From: Terriglobia bacterium
GTDB lineage: Bacteria > Acidobacteriota > Terriglobia > Terriglobales > SCQP01
DNA length: 64,000 nucleotides
Direction of reading: 5' to 3'
NCBI GenBank assembly: GCA_021323595.1
Contig: JAJPKR010000061.1
Location: 147,364-211,363 of the forward strand
Shown: one piece after another, positions 35,233-43,948 of the stretch
Layout of the letters: the number at the start of each line of letters is the position of its first letter
Position numbering within the stretch: the first letter of the stretch is position 1
The notes under the pieces: generated by a model
What the model was told of the DNA's origin: nothing
The model's database searches: none
Seen by the model: only the letters and a program-made list of their open reading frames with translations
Made by a program: the position numbers and the translations under genes

Positions 35233-36138
35233 ATGGCTTCCGGCTCGCCGACGATGAGCGCCGACGCGGGCGCGTGGCGCAACTTGCGGCGCACGCTCGA
35301 GATGATCAAGTTCGAGCACTCGATCTTCGCGCTGCCCTTCGCCTTGCTCGGCGCCATGCTCGCGGCCGACGGCTGGCCGAGCGCGCGGCAACTGTTTTGG
35401 ATCGTGGTGGCGATGGTCGCCGCGCGCAGCGCCGCAATGACCTTCAACCGGCTGGTGGACCGCGAGCTGGACGCGGCCAACCCGCGCACGCGCAACCGCG
35501 CGCTGCCCCGGGGCTTGCTGTCGCCGCGCTTCGCCTGGATGTTTTTGCTGGCCAGCGCGGTGGTCTTCGAAATCGCCGCCGCTTCGCTGAACCGGCTGAC
35601 GCTCGAGCTGTCGCCGCTGGCGCTCGCCTGGGTGCTGTTTTACTCCTACACCAAACGCTTCACGTGGCTGTCGCACCTGGCGCTGGGCGCGGCGCTCGGG
35701 ATCGCGCCCGCCGCCGCCTGGATCGCCGTGCGCGGCAGCCTGGCGCCGCGCATTCTCTTGCTGAGCGGCGCGGTCACGCTGTGGGTCGGGGGCTTCGACA
35801 TCCTCTACGCCTGCCAGGATTACGACTTCGACCGCGCGCAGCCGGGCCTGCGCTCGCTCCCCAAATTGCTGGGCATCGCCGCCGCCCTGCGCTGGGCGCA
35901 GATCCTGCATGCCATCATGCTGCTGCTGCTGCTGTGGCTGCTGCTGGCCAGCGGCCTGGGCTGGCTCGGCGGCGGCGGCTTGGCGGCGGTGGCCGGCCTC
36001 ATCGTCTATGAACATTCGCTGGTCAAGCCCGGCGACCTGTCGCGGCTCGACGCCGCCTTCTTCACGGTGAATGGGTATATCGGGGTGCTGCTGCTCGTGA
36101 CTTGGGGCGCGGCGATCGTATTGCGGGCGGGACGATAG
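35233..36138 (+). CDS. UbiA family prenyltransferase
   Basis: This 301-residue membrane enzyme has about eight helices and both Asp-rich motifs of UbiA proteins: [18 protein letters not shown] (near residue 77, NxxxDxxxD) and [10 protein letters not shown] (near residue 195, DxxxD). These bind prenyl diphosphate through Mg2+. The first motif with PRTRNRALP is characteristic of 4-hydroxybenzoate octaprenyltransferase and its menaquinone-route relatives. It probably makes a quinone precursor. In Acidobacteriota, which largely use menaquinone, futalosine-route MqnP is a plausible identity. No other quinone genes are adjacent. Confidence 0.9.
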   Translation: MASGSPTMSADAGAWRNLRRTLEMIKFEHSIFALPFALLGAMLAADGWPSARQLFWIVVAMVAARSAAMTFNRLVDRELDAANPRTRNRALPRGLLSPRFAWMFLLASAVVFEIAAASLNRLTLELSPLALAWVLFYSYTKRFTWLSHLALGAALGIAPAAAWIAVRGSLAPRILLLSGAVTLWVGGFDILYACQDYDFDRAQPGLRSLPKLLGIAAALRWAQILHAIMLLLLLWLLLASGLGWLGGGGLAAVAGLIVYEHSLVKPGDLSRLDAAFFTVNGYIGVLLLVTWGAAIVLRAGR

Positions 36139-36184
36139 GCGCGCGCGGGGCTGCGGCGCCGGCCATTAAGGGCAAAATAGAGAA

Positions 36185-36616
36185 ATGATGTCGCTGGCGC
36201 AGGAAGAGGCGCGCGTGCGCGAGGCCAATCAGCGCTTCTACCAGGCCGTGGAGAATCTCAGCTTGGACGACTTGGAAGCGGTCTGGCTGCCCAGCCCCGC
36301 CTGCCGCTGCGTGCATCCCGGCTGGCCGCCGGTCGAGGGGTGGGAAGCCATACGCGAAAGTTGGAGCCGCATCTTCGAGAGCACGAACGACCTGGAGATC
36401 GTCCTCGACCAGGTGACCGTGCATATCGAGGGGGCGGTGGCTTGGCTCAACTGCCTGGCGCGGGTCAGCAGCGCCGCGGAGTCGCGCATCGACACCGCGC
36501 TGCTGTGCAGCTCCAATCTTTTTATCCTGCACGACGGCGAATGGCGGCTGGTGCTGCACCACGCCTCCCAACTGCCGGACCCGATGGATTCGCCGCAAAC
36601 CGACCTGATTCAATAG
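36185..36616 (+). CDS. SnoaL-like (NTF2 superfamily) protein
   Basis: This 143-residue protein has the small cone-shaped NTF2/SnoaL fold pattern. An N-terminal helix carries EARVREANQRFYQAVENLSLDDL; then come a CVHPGWPPVEGWEAIRESW block typical of SnoaL_3/DUF4440-like proteins and late beta strands ending WRLVLHHASQL. Such proteins are ketosteroid-isomerase-like enzymes or binding proteins, and the substrate cannot be inferred. It follows the UbiA-family gene by 46 bases on the same strand. Confidence 0.85.
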   Translation: MMSLAQEEARVREANQRFYQAVENLSLDDLEAVWLPSPACRCVHPGWPPVEGWEAIRESWSRIFESTNDLEIVLDQVTVHIEGAVAWLNCLARVSSAAESRIDTALLCSSNLFILHDGEWRLVLHHASQLPDPMDSPQTDLIQ

Positions 36617-36684
36617 CGGCCCGCTGAGGCCGCTGCACCGGCGGCAGGCGACGGCGCGCCGGGCCGCGGCGCGCGGAGCTTGGC

Positions 36685-39600
36685 TTATGGCTGCGGGCGG
36701 CGCCGCGGAGCGGGCGGCGCGGGCCGGGCCTTGGCGACGACGCCGGCGAGGAGCACTTTGACGGCGGTCGCCAGTTGCACGTCTTGGCCGTGGTAACTCT
36801 CGCCCAGCGGGCGCTGCACGGAAACGTCCACGGGCCGCGGGTGCATCTCCATGGGCTTGCCGTCAGCGTCGAGGACGCGGATGCCGGGCATGCGCAAGCT
36901 GTCGCCGTTCAGGAGCGTGACTGCGCCGGTGTAGATAATCCAGCCGCCGGTGGGCTGGCCGACGACCTCGCCCAGATGCAAGGCACGATAGCCCTCGGTG
37001 AAGTCTTCGGCGTCGGAGAGCGACTGCTGGCTGGTCATCAGCACGGTCGGCAGCTCCAGCGCCCGCTGGCCGAGCACGCTGCGGGCGCGCGCCGCCGGAA
37101 AGCCGCGGCGAATCATCGTCAAATAGCCGCGGCGGGCAAAGACGTCGAGGGCGTAGGCGTTGACGAAGCCGCCGGTGTTGGCGCGAATGTCCACGATCAC
37201 GCCCTGCTTGGCATGCGTCTTCGCGTCGAGATCGACGTAGAGCTGCGCCAGCGATTCCGCCGACATGTCGGGAATATGCACGTAGCCCAGGCGCCCGCCG
37301 CTGAGCCGGTCGACGAGCTCGCGATTCTGTTCGGCCCAATCCAAATAGATCAGGTGCTTGATGGTGCTGTCGTCGGCGGGCTCGACCGTGACCTGGCGCT
37401 CGGCGCCGTTTTCGGCCAGGGTCAGAGTCACCTTGCGTCCGATTTGGTGCGCGAGCAGCGCGTCGAGGTTATCGCGCGGCTGCAGACGATAGCCGTTGAC
37501 CGCTTGCAGGATTTCGCCGTTGCGCACGCCGGCCACGTCCGCGGGACCCAGCGGAACGATGGCGGTGACGCGCAATTGGCCGGTTCGCTCGTATTGCCGG
37601 CGGTCGAAGAACAAGCCGAGCCGCCCGGTCACCGGCCGCGCCGCGCCGCGCGGCGGCGCGATCCCCATGTGGGAGGAGTTCAGCTCGCCGATCATCAGCG
37701 ACACCAGGCGGCGGAACTCGCCGTCGGTGCGGGCGGCGGCGACGTAGGGCGCGAAGCGGGCGCGCAGCGCCGGCCAATCGGTGCCGTTCATGCGCGCATC
37801 CACGAAATCGTCGCGCAGCGCGCGCCAAGCCTCGTCGAAGCTGGTCCGGGTGTCCGGGCCGAAGCGGACCGTGATCGCGGCCGCCGCGTGCAGCGGCTCG
37901 GGCTGCTCCGGCTTGGCCAGGGCCACGTGAAAGATGCGGCCGCCGTCGAGGTAGAAGACTTGCTTGCCGTCGGGGGCGAACTGGGCGCCGGCCTTCATCC
38001 CGCTGGTGGCGGTCAACTGCTTGGCGACCGGCGGCGCGGCCGCCAAGGGATCGAGCGAGTAGGAGTAAAGATTCGCGCGGCCGGCGGAGGTCGCGATCAG
38101 CACCAATTGCTTGCCGTCGCGGCTGAGCGCCAGGGAGTTGACGTTGAGGCCGATGGGCAGCAGCCGCAGGCGGCGCTCGATGCCGTTGAAGTCGATCGCG
38201 ACGGCCGGCGCCGCGCTCGCGCCCCCGGGCCGGGCCGCGCCGGCGCCGCCGCGCGCGGGCGCGGCCGAGGGCGCTTTGAACAGATCGAAGAACTGGTCTT
38301 CGCGGAACTTGGGCGTCGCCGGCACCAGATCCACGCGCGCCACCTGGAAGGGCTCGGTACGCTGTCCGGTGGTCAGCAAGATTTGCTTGCCATCCGGAGT
38401 CCAGGCCAGGCTGCCGCCGAAGCTATTCGCCAAGAAGGTCACCGGCCTGGCGGCGCCGCCGCCGAGGGGCACGACATAGGCGTTGCTGAACATCTGCCGG
38501 TCGTAGCCCATGTAGGCCAGCCAGCGGCTATCGGGCGACCAAGCCAGATTTCGGCCGCCGCCGAAAAAGGCGCCGCCGTTGACCAGCGCCGACGCCAGCG
38601 GCTTTTCTTCGCCGCTCGCCAGGTTCAGCGCCAGCACTTGGCGCCGGCCGCGCAGGAACGCCAGCCAGCGGCCGTCGGGCGAAAAGGTGGGATCGCTGTC
38701 ATTGGCCGCGGCCTGGGTCAACTGCCGGCTTTGGCCGCGATCGAAGTCATACAAGAAGAGATGGCGCGTGCCGCCGGCTTCGGCAACGTAGGCGAGACGG
38801 CGGCTATCGGGCGCCCAGGCCAGCTGCGACGCCCGCTCCGGTCCGGCGGTGACGGCGATCGCCTCGCCGCCTTGCTTCGTGCCCACGGCAAAAATGCGGC
38901 CGTGGGCGACGAAGGCTGCCTTTTGGCCGTCGGGGGAGAGCGCGAGATCGCTGAAACGATCGCTTTGCTCGCGGTATTGATCCGGCGGATCAGGCAGGCC
39001 GCCTTCGAGGGTGATCGCGACGGGAGCGGCGCGGCCGCTGCGCGTATCGAGTCTCCACACGCCGAGGCCGCGCTGAAAGACGATCGTGCGACCGCGGGCG
39101 TCGATGGCCGGCCAGAGCAAGCGGCCGTCGCGGAAATGCGTCAGCGGCCGCGCCGTGCCGCCGAGCGGCAACATCCAGATGTTTTCGGCGCCGTTCTCGT
39201 CGGACATGTAATAGAGCGTCCGGCCGCCGGCGCTCCACATCGGCCACAACTGCTTGCCGGTTTCGCGCGTGAGCCGCTGGTATTCCGGCGGATCGCCGAT
39301 GCGCACCGTCCACAATTCGGTCTCATCGAGATGGCTGTGGCCGTGCCGCCACCATTGCGACGACGAGATGCCGCGGGTGGCGATGGCCAGCGTTTCACCA
39401 TCCGGCGCGGGCGCGGCGTCGAACTCGTTCATATAGCGATCCGCCGCCACCGGCATCGGCGTGCCCCCTTGGGCGGAGACACGATAGACGTCGTTCATCC
39501 AGGAGATGTCGTGACCGCTAGTGTCGAAATAGAGCCAGCGGCCGTCACGCGACCAGGCGTCGAGCTGCTTCGGGGCATCGTCGAAGGTGAGCTGGCGGGT

Positions 39601-39897
39601 GACACCGCTGGTGAGATCGAGCACATAAAGGTTGACGTGCCCGTCGGGATCGGCGGTGAAGGCCAGCGCGCGTCCATCGGGCGCCAGCAGCGGCCGCTGT
39701 GGATCGCCGGGGCCGGCCCAGAGCAGATGCGCCGCGCCCCCCGCGGTCGGAGCCGACCAGATGCCGCCCTCGGAGGTGAAAAATATCTGCGCACCGTCGG
39801 GTGAGACCGAGGGCTCCATCAGCGCTGCGCGCGGCGCCTGCCCCGCCGCGACGCCAACGCAGAGCGCGGCAAGAACGCCAGCCTGAATGAGTCTCAT
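36685..39897 (-). CDS. tricorn-like protease (S41), full length
   Basis: This 1070-residue protein has a signal peptide (VLAALCVGVAAGQ), then two runs of PD40 beta-propeller repeats (repeated SPDG/APDG and SRRLAYV-type blades) over about residues 25-640. A PDZ-like domain and an S41 core follow. Catalytic positions match archaeal tricorn: Ser742-His743 (NSSHMG), nucleophile Ser961-Asp962 (SLSDAED) and a Glu near 1017 (MEMHPRP). Tricorn trims proteasome-derived peptides to 2-4-mers. Here the signal peptide places it outside the cytosol, so scavenging of external peptides is more likely. The length is almost the same as the archaeal enzyme. Confidence 0.92.
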   Translation of the reverse strand: MRLIQAGVLAALCVGVAAGQAPRAALMEPSVSPDGAQIFFTSEGGIWSAPTAGGAAHLLWAGPGDPQRPLLAPDGRALAFTADPDGHVNLYVLDLTSGVTRQLTFDDAPKQLDAWSRDGRWLYFDTSGHDISWMNDVYRVSAQGGTPMPVAADRYMNEFDAAPAPDGETLAIATRGISSSQWWRHGHSHLDETELWTVRIGDPPEYQRLTRETGKQLWPMWSAGGRTLYYMSDENGAENIWMLPLGGTARPLTHFRDGRLLWPAIDARGRTIVFQRGLGVWRLDTRSGRAAPVAITLEGGLPDPPDQYREQSDRFSDLALSPDGQKAAFVAHGRIFAVGTKQGGEAIAVTAGPERASQLAWAPDSRRLAYVAEAGGTRHLFLYDFDRGQSRQLTQAAANDSDPTFSPDGRWLAFLRGRRQVLALNLASGEEKPLASALVNGGAFFGGGRNLAWSPDSRWLAYMGYDRQMFSNAYVVPLGGGAARPVTFLANSFGGSLAWTPDGKQILLTTGQRTEPFQVARVDLVPATPKFREDQFFDLFKAPSAAPARGGAGAARPGGASAAPAVAIDFNGIERRLRLLPIGLNVNSLALSRDGKQLVLIATSAGRANLYSYSLDPLAAAPPVAKQLTATSGMKAGAQFAPDGKQVFYLDGGRIFHVALAKPEQPEPLHAAAAITVRFGPDTRTSFDEAWRALRDDFVDARMNGTDWPALRARFAPYVAAARTDGEFRRLVSLMIGELNSSHMGIAPPRGAARPVTGRLGLFFDRRQYERTGQLRVTAIVPLGPADVAGVRNGEILQAVNGYRLQPRDNLDALLAHQIGRKVTLTLAENGAERQVTVEPADDSTIKHLIYLDWAEQNRELVDRLSGGRLGYVHIPDMSAESLAQLYVDLDAKTHAKQGVIVDIRANTGGFVNAYALDVFARRGYLTMIRRGFPAARARSVLGQRALELPTVLMTSQQSLSDAEDFTEGYRALHLGEVVGQPTGGWIIYTGAVTLLNGDSLRMPGIRVLDADGKPMEMHPRPVDVSVQRPLGESYHGQDVQLATAVKVLLAGVVAKARPAPPAPRRRPQP

Positions 39898-40018
39898 GGG
39901 CGTTCATGCTACCTCAATTGAACGCGCCCGGGAGGCTCGTCCCCGTCCTTACGGCCAGCCCGCCCGCAAAAAATTGCACCTAATCCATTTTTGGCGGCTG
40001 ACCCTACTCTTTTGGGAT

Positions 40019-41890
40019 GTGAGCTCTTTGCCTTTACCGAATGAGTCGGCGCGGCTTGCGGTGCTGGCTCGCTACCGGATTTTCGACTCCGCGCCCAGCG
40101 CCTCGTTCGACAACATTGTCTATCTTGGCGCGCGGGTCGCGGGCGCAAGCATGGCCTATTTGGCGTTTCTCGACGATCGCCGGGAATGGTGCAAGGCCCG
40201 CTTCGCCTGGCCCACGCCGGAAGTGCCGCGGGCGTATTCGCTCAGCGCCGCGGTCTTGGATTCGGGCGACGTTTTGGTGGTGAGCGACGCCTGCGCCGAT
40301 ACGCGCTTCGCCGATCACCCTTGGGTTTGCTCCGAGCGCCACTTGCGCTCCTTCGTGTGCGTGCCGCTCATGAGCCCCGAGGGGTTCGCGCTCGGCTCGC
40401 TGACGGTCGCCGATCGCGAGCCGCGCGAGTTTAGCAGCGTGCAGATCCAGGCTTTGCGCACGCTGGCGCGCGAGGCCATGGAGCTGCTGGAACAACGGCG
40501 GGAGGACATCGCCTCCGCGCCGGCCGTTGAGATCGCCGCCGTCATTCCCGCTTCCCCCGCTCCCCCCGCTTCCCCCCGCTTCATGCCCACGCCCGCGGCG
40601 CCCGCATCCTGGCCGCACTGGTGGACGGAGGTCACCCCGATCGCCGCCGTGCAACTGGACGCGCACGATCGCCTGGCCTGCGTCAATCCCGCCTGGTGCG
40701 CGCTGCTCGGCTATTCGGCCGAGGAGGCGGCGGCGCTGACGCTGAGCGATGTGCTCCATCCGGCCGATTGGGCGCGGCAACGCGAGGCGATGGACCGGCT
40801 GCGCCGCGGCGAATTGGCGCAATTCACCGCGGAGCAGCGCTATATCAGCAAGAGCCGCGCGACGATCTGGGTGCGCGCGCGGACGCTGCTCCCCCCCGGC
40901 AGCGCCCACCGCTTGATCCTGGCCGAGGATATCAGCGAGCGCAAACGCGCCGAGACCGAGGTGCGGCTGCTGCAAGGGCTGATCCTCGCGGCCGGCGGCG
41001 CCAGCGACACCGCCGGGGCGCTGCGGATCGCGCTCTATCAAATCTGCGACGCGGCGGGCTGGGATCTCGGCCAGGCTTGGATCCCGACGCCCAACGATCG
41101 CATGCTGCGCCTGAGCACGGCGACGTACGCCCGCGACGGCAGCTTGGAGCGGTTCCGCTATTTGCAAGCCGATCTCACCTGGTCGCGCGGCGAAGGGCTG
41201 CCGGGACGGGCCTGGGCGACCGGCACCGCGCAGTGGCTCAACGACGCCTGGAGCGACGGCGCTTTCCGCCGCCAGCAAGCCGCCCGCGACTGCGGCTTGC
41301 GCGCGGCCTTGGCGGTGCCGGTGGCGGGCGTCAACGGGACGGCTGCGGTGCTCGAGTTCTTCGCGCGCGAGCCGCGCGCGCCGGATGCGCGCCTGCTGCA
41401 GATTGCCGCAACCGTGGCCGCCCAGCTCGGCACGACGCTGCGGCGGCGGCAGGCGGAAGAGATGCTGCGCGCGCACGACGCGCGCTTGCGGCTGGTCGTC
41501 GAGCACTTGCCCGTGGTCGCCTGGACCGCCGATCCCCGGCTGCAGGTGACCTCGGTGCACGGCGCGGCGGCCGGGCGCTTCGATCCGCGCGCCCTGCTGG
41601 CACGGCCGGAGAACACGCCGCTCGTGACCGCGCACCGCTTCGCCTTGGCGGGCGAGACGCGGCAATGCGACCTGGAGGAGCAAGGCCGCGCCTGGCGCGT
41701 TTTTCTGGCGCCGATTCCCGGCGAAGACGGCGGCGTGGCCGGGCTGGCGATGGAACGCGAGGCCCGCGCTGCGAGCGCCGCCGATCGCGCGGCCATCGCG
41801 CAGCTCGCCGCCGCGCTCGCCGCGCAGGCCGGGCAACTGCTGGCCATGGCGCGCGCGGCGGGCGGCGACGAACCGCCGGCCGGCGCCTAA
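40019..41890 (+). CDS. GAF-PAS-GAF-PAS sensory protein without an output domain
   Basis: Starting at GTG 40019, this is a 623-residue soluble protein. GAF domain 1 (about 15-155) begins with the typical ESARLAVLARYRIFDSAPS. A Pro-rich linker follows, then a PAS domain (about 200-310; AVQLDAHDRLACVNPAW), GAF domain 2 (about 315-475) and a second, shorter PAS-like segment (about 485-570). It ends in an Ala-rich helix with no kinase, GGDEF, EAL or DNA-binding domain. Its stop codon overlaps that of the convergent CRTAC1-like gene. It may signal through a partner protein or be truncated. The start is inferred by family alignment, since no Shine-Dalgarno is clear. Confidence 0.8.
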   Translation: MSSLPLPNESARLAVLARYRIFDSAPSASFDNIVYLGARVAGASMAYLAFLDDRREWCKARFAWPTPEVPRAYSLSAAVLDSGDVLVVSDACADTRFADHPWVCSERHLRSFVCVPLMSPEGFALGSLTVADREPREFSSVQIQALRTLAREAMELLEQRREDIASAPAVEIAAVIPASPAPPASPRFMPTPAAPASWPHWWTEVTPIAAVQLDAHDRLACVNPAWCALLGYSAEEAAALTLSDVLHPADWARQREAMDRLRRGELAQFTAEQRYISKSRATIWVRARTLLPPGSAHRLILAEDISERKRAETEVRLLQGLILAAGGASDTAGALRIALYQICDAAGWDLGQAWIPTPNDRMLRLSTATYARDGSLERFRYLQADLTWSRGEGLPGRAWATGTAQWLNDAWSDGAFRRQQAARDCGLRAALAVPVAGVNGTAAVLEFFAREPRAPDARLLQIAATVAAQLGTTLRRRQAEEMLRAHDARLRLVVEHLPVVAWTADPRLQVTSVHGAAAGRFDPRALLARPENTPLVTAHRFALAGETRQCDLEEQGRAWRVFLAPIPGEDGGVAGLAMEREARAASAADRAAIAQLAAALAAQAGQLLAMARAAGGDEPPAGA

Positions 41891-43665
41891 GACACCGGCT
41901 TGAGGCCGAGACCGCGCGTGAGGCCGGGGATCACGCCTTGGCCCTCGCGCACGACATAGAAGCGGTCGGCGGGCAGATCGCGCAAGGTATCCACGACGCC
42001 GCTGGGCCAGCGAATGACGATCCGTTCGGCCCGCGTGTCGCCGCCGAGGCCGAAATGGATGCGCAGATCGTTTTGCGAAATGAAGCTGCCGCCGCTGCGC
42101 ACTTCGGTGTAGGTCTTCAGCCCGTCTTGATACAGCGTCAGCTCGGCGCCCAGAGCGGCGCGATTCGACTTCACGCCCTGCAATTGCAAGCTGATGAAGT
42201 GACCGACGGGGCCGGTGTTGCGATAAATCGAAGGCCGCTCGTTCATGTTGTTCACCACCGCTTCCAAATGCCCGTCATTGAAGAGGTCGCCGACGGCAAC
42301 GCCGCGCGCCGAGTGGGGAGTCGAGAGCGCCTCGCCGGCCTGGGCGGTGATGTTGGCGAAGCGGCCGTCGCGCAGGTTGTAATACAGGACCTTGGGCTCG
42401 CGATAGCTCGTCCCCAGGCCCTTGCCATCCACCTCGGGATAGACGTGGCCGTTGGCGATGAAAATGCCGGGCCAGCCGCTGTTGTCGTAATCCATGAACT
42501 CGACGCCCCAGCCCAGCCAGCGCGTGATGTTGCCGAGGCCGGCGGCGAAGGTCACGTCGTCGAAGGTGCCGTCGCCGTGATTGCGGTATAGCGTCGGCGT
42601 GTCGTCGGAAAAGTTGGTCTTGACGATGTCGAGGTTGCCGTTGCGCAAGTAATCGGCGGCGGAGGCGCCCATGCCGGCTTGCTCGGCGCCATCCTCGTTG
42701 TAAGCGACGCCGGCCATGGTGCCGACGTCGGTGAAGGTGCCGTTGCCGTGGTTGTGAAAGAGGATGTTGGGGGTGGAGTCGTCGGTCAGATAGATGTCAT
42801 CCCAGCCGTCATGGCTGAAGTCGCCGGTGAGCGGGGTGAAACCGTAGTAGCCGTGCGGCTGGGTGATGCCGGCCTTTTCGGAGACGTCGCTAAAGGTGCC
42901 GTCGCCGTTGTTGTGATAGAGCGCGTTGACGGTTCCGGGCAGGCCGCGCGGGCCGCACATGACCGGGATGCCCTTCCATTGGCACCAGGGGCCTTGGCCG
43001 GGCTTGGGCACTTTGTCGTAGGCGAAATCCACGTAGCGGGCGATGAAGATGTCGGCGCGGCCGTCGTGGTCGTAATCGGTGAAGGTGCAGCCGGTGCTCC
43101 ATTCGGGCGCGGGCGTCTCGAGGCCGGCCTGTTTGGTGACGTCGGTGAAGGTGCCGTCGCCGTTGTTGCGGTAGAGGACGTTCTGGCCCCAGTAGGTCAC
43201 CAGCAGGTCGAGGTTGCCATCGTTGTTGTAATCGCCGACGCAAGCGCCTTGCGCCCAGCCGGGATGCCGGTCGAGGCCGGCCTGATGGGTGACATCGGTG
43301 AAGGTGCCGTCGTGATTGTTGCGATACAAATGGCCCACCGGCGCCTGGCCGGCGGGAAAGCCGGCGACGGTCGAACCGTTGGGCAGATAAATGTCGGGCC
43401 AGCCGTCGTTGTTGTAGTCGAAGATCACCGCGCCGTTGCCGGTGGTTTCGATGATGTAGTCCTTGTGCTTGTCGCCGCCGTAAACATTCAGCGCGGTGAC
43501 GCCCGCTTGGGCGGCGATATCCACGAAATGAACGACGGGAATTTTCGCCGGCGCGGGGCGGGCATGCGCAGCCGGCGCATGCTTGCGGGTCTGCGGGCCG
43601 GCGGCGGCGACGAGAGCGACGGCGGCCGCGGCGGCGGCCAGGCCATAAAGCGGGCGGAAAGACAC
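41887..43665 (-). CDS. CRTAC1-like FG-GAP/VCBS protein with ASPIC-UnbV domain
   Basis: From GTG 43665 this is a 592-residue exported protein with an Ala-rich signal peptide. The mature part has at least six FG-GAP/VCBS-type calcium-binding repeats (for example FDYNNDGWPDIYLPNGS and DYNNDGNLDLLV), forming a beta-propeller. It ends with an ASPIC/UnbV domain (SNRAALGAELTLYQDG through RIVIRWPSGVVDTL). Such proteins are highly expanded in Acidobacteriota and Planctomycetes and are thought to bind surfaces or carbohydrates, but activity is not established. Its stop overlaps that of the sensor gene. The start lacks a clear Shine-Dalgarno. Confidence 0.9.
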   Translation of the reverse strand: MSFRPLYGLAAAAAAVALVAAAGPQTRKHAPAAHARPAPAKIPVVHFVDIAAQAGVTALNVYGGDKHKDYIIETTGNGAVIFDYNNDGWPDIYLPNGSTVAGFPAGQAPVGHLYRNNHDGTFTDVTHQAGLDRHPGWAQGACVGDYNNDGNLDLLVTYWGQNVLYRNNGDGTFTDVTKQAGLETPAPEWSTGCTFTDYDHDGRADIFIARYVDFAYDKVPKPGQGPWCQWKGIPVMCGPRGLPGTVNALYHNNGDGTFSDVSEKAGITQPHGYYGFTPLTGDFSHDGWDDIYLTDDSTPNILFHNHGNGTFTDVGTMAGVAYNEDGAEQAGMGASAADYLRNGNLDIVKTNFSDDTPTLYRNHGDGTFDDVTFAAGLGNITRWLGWGVEFMDYDNSGWPGIFIANGHVYPEVDGKGLGTSYREPKVLYYNLRDGRFANITAQAGEALSTPHSARGVAVGDLFNDGHLEAVVNNMNERPSIYRNTGPVGHFISLQLQGVKSNRAALGAELTLYQDGLKTYTEVRSGGSFISQNDLRIHFGLGGDTRAERIVIRWPSGVVDTLRDLPADRFYVVREGQGVIPGLTRGLGLKPVS

Positions 43666-43948
43666 GAGTCGGCGGCAAGCGCCTGCGGGGCGCGGCTGCT
43701 CCGAGCATAGCACTCGCCGCGCGGCGTCCTGCCGCACGTTGCCACCGCGCGGCGTCCTGCCATGCCGTGGCCGGCGCCGCCGCCGGCTTCTGCCGCTCCC
43801 GCCGGCGTCCCCGCTCGGCTTCCCTGTCCGCACCCGGCCACCCGCGTCCAAAATCGAACACTTCGGCCGCCGCACCGCTCTCTAACTCCAGATTTATCAG
43901 CAGGCGCTGGCCCGCGCGCCGTGGCCCGACAAATGCACCTGTTTCGGC

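Noticed and set aside
36775-39804. Plus-strand open frame of about 1000 codons opposite the tricorn-like gene
   Set aside because: Shadow of the real gene, with no family character.
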